Positions 17,766-26,938 of a stretch of DNA of 64,000 nucleotides are shown here, piece after piece. The notes beneath the pieces were generated by a model, which was not told where the DNA came from, searched no databases, and saw only the letters and a program-made list of their open reading frames with translations. Numbering within the stretch: position 1 is the first letter of the stretch; each line of letters starts with the position of its first letter. The DNA comes from Palsa-506 sp963786975 (GTDB taxonomy: Bacteria; Actinomycetota; Actinomycetes; Streptosporangiales; Streptosporangiaceae): assembly GCA_963786975.1 (NCBI GenBank), contig CAWBBE010000012.1:1-64000 (forward strand), written 5' to 3'. Position numbers and translations under genes: made by a program.

Positions 17766-17799
17766 GGCGCGCCAGTTTCGCACTTGAGACTGGCGCGCC
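17766..17799 (+). terminator. Hairpin terminator after lectin gene
   Basis: GGCGCGCCAGT (17766-17776) pairs perfectly with ACTGGCGCGCC (17789-17799) around a 12-base loop, followed by only two T residues. It lies 63 bases past the lectin stop. Confidence 0.7.
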
Positions 17800-17975
17800 T
17801 TACCACGCCGCGGCGTAGGAACAACCCGCTGGGAACAGTAGTCGCGTAATAGTTCCAGTAGTAAATATCAGTAGATAGCGCCCAAGCCCGTGTCGGCATA
17901 CCAACTCCCACAAATAGTGTGGGTTGTAGCTGTTGGCTTCGTAGCGCAGCTCGAACGGAGTCCAGGGGAAAACCG

Positions 17976-18019
17976 GCTGAAAAGCGGAAGGTCGGCGGTT
18001 CGACCCCGCCCCTGACCAC
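17976..18019 (+). pseudogene. tRNA-Phe 3' half (attachment-site scar)
   Basis: From the anticodon loop CTGAAAA (GAA anticodon) this block has anticodon-stem 3' side GCGG, a variable loop, a T-arm GGCGG-TTCGACC-CCGCC and an acceptor 3' strand ending CCTGACCAC. Upstream sequence cannot form the 5' acceptor strand or a D-arm, and the anticodon stem is mismatched at its loop-closing pair. It is not a working tRNA. A 3' tRNA half is what integrases leave at one end of an integrated element. Confidence 0.7.
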
Positions 18020-18035
18020 GTAGTCTGACCAGCCA

Positions 18036-18070
18036 AAACGCCCCGGCGGATTTCTCCGACCGGGGCGTTT
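18036..18070 (+). terminator. Strong hairpin terminator (bidirectional)
   Basis: AAACGCCCCGG (18036-18046) pairs perfectly with CCGGGGCGTTT (18060-18070). Inside the loop CGGA can also pair with TCCG, giving about 15 paired bases with one bulged A. A/T tracts on both sides allow termination in either direction. Confidence 0.75.
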
Positions 18071-18091
18071 GACGGCAACGGTGACGGCAAC
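18070..18091 (+). repeat. 22-base direct repeat, copy 1
   Basis: TGACGGCAACGG then TGACGGCAAC, identical to 19495-19516. On the minus strand this reads VAVTVAV, like the tail of some actinobacterial tyrosine integrases, and the frame runs through the hairpin towards the tRNA-Phe half. Confidence 0.6.
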
Positions 18092-18374
18092 CGGCTCAGC
18101 CAGGTCATCGGCAGCGCAGAGTTCGCTGGAGCGAACAACGGCGCGTCCCGCGCCGGGAGTCGCAATGCTCTGCGCTCGTGGCCGCTTACTGATATCTATT
18201 GGTCGTGGCCGTCCGGGACTACCAGTCGCTCATGGCCGCCAGGGCTGGCGACCTGCGTGTGAGCCGGCAGCGAGCAACCTGTTCGCTCATTCCCAAGCTG
18301 ATAGTCCGCGGCGGTCCCGCTCGTTGACGCTTAAGCGTCAAGGACACGACGCGGGCCTGACCAGCTGGCGGGGG

Positions 18375-19013
18375 TTATGAGCGCCGGAACAGCCGTGCAA
18401 CTTCCCGGAGCGGCACGATCAGGTACACGGCGAGACCGAAGTACAACGCCACCGCCAGCTGGGGCAAGACGAGCCCGATCCCGATCGCGATCACGTACCC
18501 GATCACGACGGGTAGCAGTTTTCGTTGCGTGGCCTGCAATTCCTCGCCTTCTCCTCGCGGTGAGTAGAGGCGCTCGCGCCGCGCATAGGCATCCAGGGCA
18601 GCCCCCAGAAGCCGGATTGCCAGCAGTGTCAGCCCGTAGAGCGTGACCGCCACGCGCTCGGCGTCTACTTCGTGCAGGGCGTCTGCGACGAGCCGGGTCG
18701 GGAACGGCAGGAACGCCACTACGAGCAAGAGGAGCAGGTTGATCCGCAGGAAGATGGGATCTGACCGCGTGAGCCGCTCGGTCAGTGCCGTGTGGGCGAG
18801 CCACCCGCCGCCGATCGTCAGGAAGCTGACGACGTACGCCACGTAGGCGGGCCAGGCATGAAGCACCTGCTGCAGCGGCGAACCGGGCGGATTAACCGCG
18901 ATGTCCAGCACGAGCAGCGTGGCGGCGATAGAAAACACGCCGTCGCTGAAGGCCGCCAGCCGGTCGGTACCGAGGAACCGGCGTCCGCGCGGCATGTCTT
19001 CGTCAGCTGGCAA
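18375..19013 (-). CDS. TMEM175-like potassium channel family protein (DUF1211)
   Basis: A 212-residue membrane protein with about six helices. The family signature lies in helix 1, RLAAFSDGVFSIAATLLVLD, with the FSDG motif that shapes the pore in bacterial TMEM175 channels. Further segments are YVAYVVSFLTIGGGWLAH, LRINLLLLLVVAFLPFPTRL, LYGLTLLAIRLLGAAL, LLPVVIGYVIAIGIGLVL and LAVALYFGLAVYLIVPL. Length matches the single-repeat bacterial subunits that form tetramers. K+ leak conductance is the known family activity; whether this member conducts is inferred. It is not linked to its neighbours. Confidence 0.85.
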   Translation of the reverse strand: MPADEDMPRGRRFLGTDRLAAFSDGVFSIAATLLVLDIAVNPPGSPLQQVLHAWPAYVAYVVSFLTIGGGWLAHTALTERLTRSDPIFLRINLLLLLVVAFLPFPTRLVADALHEVDAERVAVTLYGLTLLAIRLLGAALDAYARRERLYSPRGEGEELQATQRKLLPVVIGYVIAIGIGLVLPQLAVALYFGLAVYLIVPLREVARLFRRS

Positions 19014-19941
19014 GGCACTGTCTCCTTCGCGTCAGCCGGCGGCGGCAACCCCGTTGGAGACAGGCCCTGCGACCGGCAACCGGGCAGCATGCGTCCACAT
19101 TGCCCGATCGGCAGCGGCGGAGCATACCGCTCGTGGTCCCAGGCGTGTGCCCGTTACGTGCCGACAGGCCCGTTAGCGGCCATGCGGGCGCATGAGGCCA
19201 CATGCCCGGCAGGGCACATCGAGGGCACATGCGGTCGCAACGCGCCGAATAAAGACGAGAAGGATCGAGAACAAAATCCCAAGGTCAGCGGCCCTTCCCG
19301 GGTGAAGCGCCTGGTTGCCTCTCGCCTTGTTGCAGTTCGTCAACAACCGCAGTGGCCACGGCCGATGCAGGCCGCACTTCGCCATCGGCATCACGGGCCA
19401 GGCGCGGCGGGCTTGCGGCTCCTGCGGGCCGACCCGCCGCGTGACCCTGGTTGCAGCCCGGCACTCCCCGCTTGCCGGCGGATTCCCGGCGAACTGACGG
19501 CAACGGTGACGGCAACGACGGCAACCAGTCCCGACCAGAGGCACACGTCAGCAGCCGTCGACGTTGCGGCAACGTCCCTGGATCTGCGGCGAGCACGAGC
19601 CGCCGTTCTGGATGGGAGAGCCGATGAGGCTTCCTGATTGGCCGGGCGCGCCGATGGATCATTCTGGGCCTGCTTTGCATGTCAGGGCATGCTGGCGCTG
19701 TTTGCCCGCAGCAGTCTGCGCGGGCCTGCGTTCGGCGGTCACGGGTCGGCTGGTCCGGCTGCGCATCGGCCAGTTCATGGCCGGCCGGAGATCCCGGGCT
19801 TGCCGGAGCGCGGGTCAGGCCCATCACCCGTTCGGGGGGAGGTAGCGGCAGCCGCTCATGGGGTGGGATGACACTGGTGGTCTGTCGGTGCCTGGCGGGG
19901 ACAGACAGGCCCGAAACGTCCTCAGACGAGTGGAGGCTGGC
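19014..19941. other. Long gap with repeat and probable debris
   Basis: Over 900 bases with no supported gene. It holds the second copy of the 22-base repeat (19495-19516). A short plus-strand stretch near 19330 (LLQFVNNRSGHGRC) may be mobile-element debris, but I could not assign it. Confidence 0.4.
19495..19516 (+). repeat. 22-base direct repeat, copy 2
   Basis: Identical to 18070-18091 and followed by a partial third unit, GACGGCAAC. On the minus strand it again reads VAVTVAV. Confidence 0.6.
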
Positions 19942-21531
19942 ATGCCCGGCTCAGCTACCCGCGCCAATGCGCTCGATCATGTGGTGGTGGTGCTGTTTGA
20001 GAACCGGTCGCTGGACAACGTGCTGGGCCGCCTCTACGGGCCGGGGGATGGCAAGGCGTTTGAGGGTGTCATCGGGAAGGAGCTGAGCAACCCGATCCCC
20101 GGATGGGCCGAGCACGGCGCCGGCCGCAAGGTGGTGCCCTACGGCGTCACTACCGACATGGATTCCCCTAACCCGGACTCGGGTGAGGAGTGGTACCACA
20201 CCAACACCCAGCTGTTCGGCGCGATCGACGACCACAACCGGTTCAAGATCGGCGAGGGCGTGACCGCGCCGTGGAACGCGCCGCCGGCGGGTGCGGTTCC
20301 GGCCATGGACGGGTTCGTCGCCGACTACATCAGCACGTTCACCGGCGAGGTTGGGCGGCAGCCGGCCTATGAGGAGTACGCCCAGATCATGACCGGGTAC
20401 ACCCCGCAGCAGCTGCCGGTGCTGAGCGGCATCGCGCGCGAGTTCGGGGTGTTTGACCACTGGTTCTCCGAGGTGCCGTCGCAGACGTTCATGAACCGGT
20501 CGTTCTGGACGGCGGCGACGTCGTCGGGGCTGGTCGTGAACAGCCCGGTGAGGAAGTGGTTCACCGACAACGACGCGGAGACGATCTTCGAGCGGCTTGA
20601 GCGGCACGGCAGGACCTGGAAGGTCTATGTGATGGAGCCGATGTGCCTGTCGTTCACCGGTGTCATCCACTATCCCCGGCTGAAGGACCGGCTGGCGACG
20701 CACTTCGTGCGGTTTTCTGAGTTCGAGAAGGACGCCGCGGCCGGGACCCTGCCCGATTTCTCGCTGATCGAGCCGGACATGATCGCCGGGCACGGCGACT
20801 ACCACCCGGCGTTCGGCCGGTCATTTTTCGGCGGCAACGTCGATATCGGGCTGGACGCGCCGTCGGCGATGCTGGGCGGCGAGGCATTCCTGGAGCGGGT
20901 CTTCAACGCCTACCGTTCCGCCACCTCTCCGTCAGGCACCAACGTCTGGAACACGACCCTCCTGATCGGGTGGGACGAGCCAGGCGGAACCTACGACCAC
21001 GTGCCCCCGGGACCGGTCCCGCCGCCCGATCCGGCAGCACCGGCGGGTGAGTTCGGCTTCACGTTCGACCGTTCCGGCTACCGCGTCCCCGCCATCATCG
21101 TGTCGCCATGGGTCGAGCCGGGCTCGGTGTACAACGAGGAGTACCGGCACACCTCGCTGATCGCGACGCTGCGCAAGGCCTGGGACCTCGGCCCGGCGTT
21201 CACCCAGCGCGACGCCTCGGCGCGCACCTTCGACCACGTGTTCACCCGCGGCACACCGCGCGACCCGCAGACCTGGGCCAGCGTCGCGGCCCAGCCCCTG
21301 CCTGCATGGGCGATTGATTACGCGGCCCTGGGCAACGCCCTCGGCTACCTGGGCAAGGACGTCGCACCCGGCATCATCGAGCACGCCAGGCAGATGGGGG
21401 TCAAACTCCCGCCGCAACTCGACGACCCCTCCGCCGAACTCACGCCCCAGCTCATCGTCGAAGTCATCAGGGACGTCGCCTTCCACTACTTCCCTCAACT
21501 AGCGCCCGGTGGCGCAGGCGATAGCCACTGA
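19942..21531 (+). CDS. Phosphoesterase (phospholipase C / acid phosphatase superfamily)
   Basis: A 529-residue member of the bacterial phosphoesterase family that includes non-hemolytic phospholipase C and AcpA. The N-terminal metal-site motif is DHVVVVLFENRSLDNVLG. The middle block is GVFDHWFSEVPSQTFMNRSF. Further metal ligands lie in DFSLIEPDM, LLIGWDEPGGTYDHVPP and YRVPAIIVSPWVEPGSVYNE followed by YRHTSLIATLRKAW. Unlike most relatives it has no signal peptide, so it would be cytoplasmic as read. ATG 19942 has GGAGG six bases upstream; earlier in-frame starts lack a site. Substrate is not predictable. Confidence 0.88.
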   Translation: MPGSATRANALDHVVVVLFENRSLDNVLGRLYGPGDGKAFEGVIGKELSNPIPGWAEHGAGRKVVPYGVTTDMDSPNPDSGEEWYHTNTQLFGAIDDHNRFKIGEGVTAPWNAPPAGAVPAMDGFVADYISTFTGEVGRQPAYEEYAQIMTGYTPQQLPVLSGIAREFGVFDHWFSEVPSQTFMNRSFWTAATSSGLVVNSPVRKWFTDNDAETIFERLERHGRTWKVYVMEPMCLSFTGVIHYPRLKDRLATHFVRFSEFEKDAAAGTLPDFSLIEPDMIAGHGDYHPAFGRSFFGGNVDIGLDAPSAMLGGEAFLERVFNAYRSATSPSGTNVWNTTLLIGWDEPGGTYDHVPPGPVPPPDPAAPAGEFGFTFDRSGYRVPAIIVSPWVEPGSVYNEEYRHTSLIATLRKAWDLGPAFTQRDASARTFDHVFTRGTPRDPQTWASVAAQPLPAWAIDYAALGNALGYLGKDVAPGIIEHARQMGVKLPPQLDDPSAELTPQLIVEVIRDVAFHYFPQLAPGGAGDSH

Positions 21532-21730
21532 GCCAACGTCGCACCGGTGTGTTCTCCCTCCAGCTCATGCCTCGTCGCCAGATCATGGGGTGAGATGCGC
21601 GAAGCCGGCCGCCCCGGGTGAATGATCTGTACTCATCAAGAGCAGAGAACTAAAGACCCAGCCGTAGCAAATATTCGGCAGGGAGGATGTGGGTAGTGCT
21701 TCCGGCCCTGCTTCCCCGTTCGGCGCGGCG

Positions 21731-22057
21731 TGCCGCACCGGCCCGCTGGCAGCACGGTGCACCACCGCGCCCTACGGCCGCACCATCACCATCCACTACG
21801 AGACACAGCTGGCCGCCGCCCGCGAACGTCAGGCCAGCCCAGCGTGGAAGGCCGGCTACCAGGCAACCCGGCCCAAGGTCGAACGCAAGATCGGCCACCT
21901 CATGCGCCGCCGCCACGGCGGCCGCCGCGCCCGGGTCCGCGGCCAGGCGAAGGCCGCCGCCGACTTCGCCCTGCTCGCCGCCGCGGTCAACCTTGCCAGG
22001 CTCGGCAGGCTCGGCCTGGCCTGCCACAGCGGAACCTGGGTATTGACCAGCGGCTGA
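21731..22057 (+). pseudogene. IS1182-like transposase, C-terminal fragment
   Basis: The frame reads CRTGPLAARCTTAPYGRTI (the CxxCP-type zinc region, degraded), then QASPAWKAGYQATRPKVERK and IGHLMRRRHGGRRARVRG, then DFALLAAAVNLARLGRLGL. This is the C-terminal end of IS1182-family transposases. The catalytic region is absent. It is a different copy from the relic at 9719-10133. Confidence 0.8.
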
Positions 22058-22080
22058 GGCCAGGTTTTCACGGTCCCTTT

Positions 22081-22620
22081 CTAGCGGCGGTGCTCTTTGG
22101 TAGTCATGTTCGGCGCGATGTCAGGCGTGCGGCGTGGCAAGCGGGGCCACCAGCCGGGCACCTGGTTCCGGTAGTCCTCGAATGGCTGGCCGAAGCGGCG
22201 GGCGAGAGCCGGGTCCTCGATCCAGTGAACGAGGAAGAAGGTAATGGCCAGGAACGCGGCCGCGTAGATCAGCAGCACCGGCCTGCTCAGCAGCAGGCCC
22301 TGCCCGCTGATGGCCACCACCGACGCCACATAGAGGGGGTTGCGCACGTACCGGTAGGGGCCGCCGACGGTCAGCCGCTGGGAATTCGGCTCGCCCGGGA
22401 TCGGTACGCCGACACCCTCGGCGGCGAACTGCGCAAACGCCCAGGCCACCACGATGCCACCCACCGTGATCAAGACCACGCCAATGACTCGTATCACCAC
22501 CGGCCACGGCGGCGTACCCGGCTGCCAGCGGGTGAACGCGTATGGCAGCAGCACCACCCCTCCTCCCTGAACGATCAGGGCGAAGACGGCGGTGCCCAGG
22601 GCGGCAACCCACCGTGGCAT
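22081..22620 (-). CDS. Isoprenylcysteine/phospholipid methyltransferase-like membrane protein
   Basis: A 179-residue membrane protein of the PEMT/ICMT-like group with about five hydrophobic segments. The family core is GGPYRYVRNPLYVASVVAIS, which places the SAM-binding RNP-x-Y motif. The C-terminal signature is VHWIEDPALARRFGQPFEDY followed by YRNQVPGWWPRLP. Bacterial members use SAM to methylate lipids or small membrane substrates; the substrate here is unknown. The start at 22620 is the first Met and leaves a complete first helix. It is unlinked to the cytosolic methyltransferase downstream on the same strand. Confidence 0.85.
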   Translation of the reverse strand: MPRWVAALGTAVFALIVQGGGVVLLPYAFTRWQPGTPPWPVVIRVIGVVLITVGGIVVAWAFAQFAAEGVGVPIPGEPNSQRLTVGGPYRYVRNPLYVASVVAISGQGLLLSRPVLLIYAAAFLAITFFLVHWIEDPALARRFGQPFEDYRNQVPGWWPRLPRRTPDIAPNMTTKEHRR

Positions 22621-22675
22621 GGCGACGGGGACACTGGTGGCCTCGCCGTCCGCCGGACCGCGCGGGAGGGATTGT

Positions 22676-23578
22676 TCAGGGGTGGTCCTTGATGCCGACT
22701 CCGCACAGATGCCACCCGACCCCGCGATCGTCGGCGGGCGGCACGAGGGAGATCAGCACGGGTTCGCCGTCGGGATCCTGGCGGGTGCGGAGCGGGTTGT
22801 CCAGGTCGGGTCGCCACTGTGCAGGGGCCACCAGGCCCGGCTCAACCAGCGTGAACCCGTCGAAGAATCGTGCAATGGCGGTGCGGTCACGCGAGATGAG
22901 CGGCGTGTCCCAGTGCAGTTCCTGGGAGATGCGGAAAAGCCCGGCGGCCGCTTCGGGGTGGGCTTCTCCGGTCATGTGGCTAAGTGCCAGGTAGCTGCCT
23001 GGCGCCACCGCGTCCCGGAACTGCCCGACGACCCCCCACGGGTCTTCCTGATCCCACAGGCAGTGCAGCGCACACATGAACATGATCCCGACCGGCTGGC
23101 CGAAGTCGAACAGGTCGCGTACGTGCGTGTCCCTGATCACCTGTTCCGGTTCGCGCAGATCCGCTCTGAGCGTGACGACGTTAGGGCCAGCCATCAGCGC
23201 TGCGGCATGGGTCGAGACCAGCGGATCCTTATCCACGTAGACGATGCGCGCCTCGGGCGCCACCCGGTGCGCGATCTGGTGGGTGTTGGCCATGTTGGGC
23301 AGGCCCGAGCCAAGGTCGAGGAACTGGCGGACCCCTTGGCCGAGCATGTAGTCAACCATCCGCTGCAGTAGATGGCGGCTCTCGACGGCGGTCTCGGCAC
23401 CAGCCGGGACACCCAACTCCCGCACCATCGCGTTGGCCGCCTCGGACGCCGCCCGATCGACCGCGAAGTTGTCCTTGCCGCCGAGCTGGTAGTTCCAGAT
23501 GCGGGCGGTGTTGGGGTAACGGGCACCGATCGGATCTTCGGAGTCCGATCCGGAGGCGACCGGCTGTTCGGCTGACAT
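22676..23578 (-). CDS. SAM-dependent methyltransferase, DUF574 (Methyltransf_19) family
   Basis: A 300-residue protein of an actinobacteria-rich family. It opens with the typical PNTARIWNYQLGGKDNFAVD, followed by SRHLLQRMVDYMLGQGVRQF, the SAM site LDLGSGLPNMANTHQIAH, and VYVDKDPLVSTHAAALM. Later come GQPVGIMFMCALHCL and a C-terminal GVGWHLCGVG. Family members are thought to be SAM methyltransferases; substrates are not established. The start at 23578 has GGAGGA about nine bases upstream, and it removes an 11-residue extension in the longest frame. Confidence 0.9.
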   Translation of the reverse strand: MSAEQPVASGSDSEDPIGARYPNTARIWNYQLGGKDNFAVDRAASEAANAMVRELGVPAGAETAVESRHLLQRMVDYMLGQGVRQFLDLGSGLPNMANTHQIAHRVAPEARIVYVDKDPLVSTHAAALMAGPNVVTLRADLREPEQVIRDTHVRDLFDFGQPVGIMFMCALHCLWDQEDPWGVVGQFRDAVAPGSYLALSHMTGEAHPEAAAGLFRISQELHWDTPLISRDRTAIARFFDGFTLVEPGLVAPAQWRPDLDNPLRTRQDPDGEPVLISLVPPADDRGVGWHLCGVGIKDHP

Positions 23579-23772
23579 CAGGCATCTTCCTCCGTGCGTC
23601 AGAAAGAGCACTTCCGATGATAAGAGGAATCTGAAGGCTGCGGGCCAGGATCACCAGCACGCCCCGGCGCCGTCTCGAACTTGCTAACGCCTCGCTATCT
23701 GACCGTGGCTTACCGCCTGTGGCTCTCAATCGCCCCGTCCACTGGTGTACGCGGGGTGCACGCGGGATCCGC

Positions 23773-24531
23773 TCAGGCGTCGCGCGTCGCTTCGATCGTG
23801 TCGAGGTCCCGTACGGCATAGCGGTGGTGCTCCCACTCCTCCTCCAGGATCACGTGCAGGCAAGAGCGAGTGGTCTCCTGGTGTTCGGGATCGTGCGGGT
23901 CCTTGCGCGGCTCGGCCAGCAGATCCGATGAGACCGTGGCGAGAAAGTCGCGCACCATCGCGACGCGGCCAGCCCGGACCTCTAGCACCTCGGCGTACGA
24001 CGGGGTGGCCGCCGCGAAGATCGACATGTCGAAGCCGTCGTCCTCGGTGCTTGGTGGCCGGAGGCCGATGGGGTGGAACGGCTGTTCGATCTCCAGGATC
24101 GCACGGCCCAGCCACATGTCCGTGGCCAGGACCAGGTGCCGCAGTGTCTGCGCGAACGACCACTCGCCGCCCACCGACTCGTCGACCGCGCCAGCAGGCA
24201 TCGCCGCGGCGCGCTCGAGCGTGGCCGACCAGGTGCGCTCGAGCGCAGCCCAGGCCGCGCGCAGACCATCCGGATCTCCGGCGCGTCGGTCGGCGCGGCC
24301 GGGAAAGCGGCGGTTCAGTTCGGCCTCGACGAATGGGATCACGTCGACTCCGTTGACGCGCAAGAAGCTCTCGTCGTCGAAGAGCCACGGTGCGTCGATG
24401 TCCGCCCCCTCCAGCTGGACTCCGCGCATCACGACGCCGGAGAGGTCAGCTTCGACGAACCGGGCGCCACGCAGGTCCGCGTCGATGAACTCCGCGCCCC
24501 GCAGGTCGACGGACGGGGTGAAGGTTGCCAT
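23773..24531 (-). CDS. Pentapeptide-repeat/DinB fusion protein
   Basis: A 252-residue two-domain protein. Residues 1-45 form a short pentapeptide-repeat stretch (VDLRGAEFIDADLRGARFVE, ADLSGVVMRGVQLEGAD). From about residue 85 comes a DinB-type four-helix bundle: WSATLERAAAMPAGAVDESV, WSFAQTLRHLVLATDMWLGR with the first metal His, and EEEWEHHRYAVRDLD with the C-terminal His pair. DinB proteins bind a metal and include thiol-dependent transferases; the role here is unknown. The start at 24531 precedes MATFTPSVDL with AAGGAGA upstream. It is a single-gene unit. Confidence 0.85.
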   Translation of the reverse strand: MATFTPSVDLRGAEFIDADLRGARFVEADLSGVVMRGVQLEGADIDAPWLFDDESFLRVNGVDVIPFVEAELNRRFPGRADRRAGDPDGLRAAWAALERTWSATLERAAAMPAGAVDESVGGEWSFAQTLRHLVLATDMWLGRAILEIEQPFHPIGLRPPSTEDDGFDMSIFAAATPSYAEVLEVRAGRVAMVRDFLATVSSDLLAEPRKDPHDPEHQETTRSCLHVILEEEWEHHRYAVRDLDTIEATRDA

Positions 24532-24644
24532 GATTTCTCCTTGTCGAGCCGAGACAAATGGAGTGCGCGGTACCGCCCTGCATGGCCTGCCGGATGCAAG
24601 GCCCTTCCGGGCGGCATGAATGGTTTTGCCGCGGTCATGCCGCG

Positions 24645-26204
24645 TCAGTCCCTGCTTAACCTGCTCATCTTCACATCGGTCAGCTGACGTTGCCGTGATT
24701 TGGGGCCCTGGAGGTGCCGCAAGCCCAGGAACCCCACAATCCCGGCGGCCGCCAGGACCGCCCCGGCCACGAGTAGGGCGGACTCGAAGCCGTGGAGAAA
24801 TGAGGTCACCGCCGGATCATGCGCATACCCGCCTACGTATGCGGCGGCCGCATGCACCTGACCGCCGGCCACCTCTGTGCCAACCTGGGCGGCCCGCTGT
24901 TGCCCGGCTGCGGGGAAAGTGCCGGCCTGGTGGTGCCAGCTGGCCAGTGTCACGCTGGCGCCGATGGATCCCAGGATGGCCAATCCCGTGGCAGTGCCGA
25001 TCTGACGGCAGGCATTGAACAGGCCTGAGCCGATCCCCGATGACCCTGCCGGAACGCCGGCCATCGCCGCGGATGAACCCGCCGGGACCATGAGGGCGAA
25101 GCCCACTCCCACCAGGACGTAGCACGCAGCAGGCCAGGCAAACGGCGTCGCCTGCTTCAGCTGGCTCATGCCCAGCATGCCCGCGGCGGCGATCAGGCAC
25201 CCCAGCCCGACAGCCGACGCCACCGGCAGCCGCCGCTGGATCCGCTTGCCGGACTGGGCCACAACGAAGTACGGGATGCAGAAAAAAAGCCAGGACAGGC
25301 CAGTGCGCAGCGCCGACCATCGGTCAATGTTCTGGAAAAAGAGCGTCACGTAGTAAATGAATCCCGAGAAAGCAAGGTAGGCCAAAAGGTACACGGCACA
25401 GGCCCATCTGAAGCTCGGGGTTCGCAGCAATCCCGGGGGAACCATCGGTGACGCGGCCCGGTGCTCCCACACAAAGAAAACGACGAGGATCGCTGCGCCG
25501 GCGGCGACACAGGCGGCCACGGCTAGCGAATGCCAGCCGACGTCGGAGGACTCGACAAATCCGAAGGTCAGCAGCAGCAAGCCGCAAGCGCTCAGCGCGA
25601 CCCCGCCGGTATCGAAGGGGCGGGGTACAGGTTCCCTGGATTCCGCGACCGCGACCTGCGAGATAACCACGGTCGCTATCCCGATCGGGACATTAACCCA
25701 AAAGATCGATGACCACGGGAACACGCTGAGCAGCAGGCCGCCAGCCACGCTGCCGCCCGCGACGGCCAGGCCGCTGACCGCGGCCCACAGCCCGATGGGG
25801 CCGGTCCTGGCCTCCGGCGGATAGGCCTCGGCGATCAGTGAAAGGGTCAACGATGACATGACGGCGCCACCGATTCCCTGGATCACCCGGAAACCGATCA
25901 GCATTCCACCGGAAACCGAAAGAGCACAGCCGACCGAGGCAACCGTGAACAAGCAGACCCCGCTGATGAAAAGACGCTTGCGCCCGAAATGGTCGCCCAG
26001 CGCGCCGCCCGTTGGAATCAGCGCGGCCAAGGCCAGAGCATAGGCACTGACCACCCATTCCAGGCCCGCTGGCGAGAGGTGAAGCTCGTGCTGCAAAGAC
26101 GGAAGGGCGACGCTTACGATCATGACATCGAGCACCATCATGATCTGAGCGGTGCACGCCACAGCCAGGGTAAGCCGCTGCCTGCGCGCTGTACCCAAGG
26201 TCAT
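24645..26204 (-). CDS. MFS drug exporter, DHA2 (14-helix) family
   Basis: A 519-residue inner-membrane proton-coupled exporter. It has the family antiporter motifs: MVLDVMIVSVALPSLQ in helix 1, GGALGDHFGRKRLFISG (motif A) in the loop after helix 2, GFRVIQGIGGAVMSSLTLSL (motif B region) and GLWAAVSGLAVAGGSVAGG (motif C). Fourteen hydrophobic segments fit the DHA2 subfamily (EmrB/QacA-like). It starts at 26204 and is transcribed divergently from trmO across an 85-base gap. No regulator gene lies next to it, so its control is not visible here. Confidence 0.92.
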   Translation of the reverse strand: MTLGTARRQRLTLAVACTAQIMMVLDVMIVSVALPSLQHELHLSPAGLEWVVSAYALALAALIPTGGALGDHFGRKRLFISGVCLFTVASVGCALSVSGGMLIGFRVIQGIGGAVMSSLTLSLIAEAYPPEARTGPIGLWAAVSGLAVAGGSVAGGLLLSVFPWSSIFWVNVPIGIATVVISQVAVAESREPVPRPFDTGGVALSACGLLLLTFGFVESSDVGWHSLAVAACVAAGAAILVVFFVWEHRAASPMVPPGLLRTPSFRWACAVYLLAYLAFSGFIYYVTLFFQNIDRWSALRTGLSWLFFCIPYFVVAQSGKRIQRRLPVASAVGLGCLIAAAGMLGMSQLKQATPFAWPAACYVLVGVGFALMVPAGSSAAMAGVPAGSSGIGSGLFNACRQIGTATGLAILGSIGASVTLASWHHQAGTFPAAGQQRAAQVGTEVAGGQVHAAAAYVGGYAHDPAVTSFLHGFESALLVAGAVLAAAGIVGFLGLRHLQGPKSRQRQLTDVKMSRLSRD

Positions 26205-26289
26205 GACTCAACCCTGCCCCACCTGACCGGCAAGCACACCGTCACCACGGTGGAGGACAAAGCGGCCAGCCCGGGACGGGGCGAACCGC

Positions 26290-26835
26290 ATGGTGATCGT
26301 GCACGCCCTGCCGGGACGCAGCCGGGCCGGGCGGCAGGTGCTGCCGGTGATGCTGAAAGCGGGCGAGTGCAGATGGGCCGATCTGGCAGGCCCGTGGGCG
26401 GTGCCCGCGGCCGGCGAGCAGAATGTTCTGGTGCAGACGAGCTACGGCCTCGTGCCGATCGGGTGGGTGCAGTCGGCCCTGCGGGTCCTCGACGATGCGC
26501 CGAACCAGCGCGAAGGCGCGCCCCGGGCGTGGATCCGCTTCGATGAGCAGGTCGCCGAAGGTGCCGGGGATCTGCGACCGGGCGACGAGATCGTGGTGCT
26601 CACCTGGCTCCACCACTCGCCCCGCGACGAGCTGAGCACGCATCCCGAGGACGACATGAGCCAGCCGCTTACCGGCGTGTTCAGCACCTGCTCGCCCAAT
26701 CGGCCGAACCCGATCGGCCTGCACCGTGCCCGCATCGTGGCGCGCGACGGGCTCCGGATTGAAGTCGACGCCCTGGAGGCAATCGACGGGACACCGGTGG
26801 TGGACGTCAAGCCGGCCATCGACCCGCCCGCCTGA
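26290..26835 (+). CDS. trmO: TrmO-like tRNA (N6-threonylcarbamoyladenosine37-N6)-methyltransferase
   Basis: A TrmO (YaeB/UPF0066) domain, which uses SAM to methylate t6A37 in tRNA-Thr. The visible core runs from PIGWVQSALRVLDDAPNQRE through EIVVLTWLHHSPRDELSTHP to the signature GVFSTCSPNRPNPIGLHRAR and VDALEAIDGTPVVDVKPAID. The usual S-T-R-S-P reads S-T-C-S-P here. The first ~50 residues are not part of the domain and look non-homologous, so a later in-frame GTG (for example before CAG ACG near 26432, or before CCG ATC at 26453) may be the true start. Confidence 0.8.
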   Translation: MVIVHALPGRSRAGRQVLPVMLKAGECRWADLAGPWAVPAAGEQNVLVQTSYGLVPIGWVQSALRVLDDAPNQREGAPRAWIRFDEQVAEGAGDLRPGDEIVVLTWLHHSPRDELSTHPEDDMSQPLTGVFSTCSPNRPNPIGLHRARIVARDGLRIEVDALEAIDGTPVVDVKPAIDPPA

Positions 26836-26938
26836 CGCGCGGCAGGCGATCCGGCGCGGCGACCGGGCTGGAGAGCACGAGGGCCGTTCTGCAACCGCGC
26901 CGGCGTGAAGGACGAGCCGGCTGACTGCCTGGCCTGGC

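Noticed and set aside
17940..18019. Intact tRNA-Phe gene.
   Set aside because: Only the 3' half fits. The upstream bases cannot form the acceptor 5' strand or a D-arm, and the anticodon stem is mismatched.
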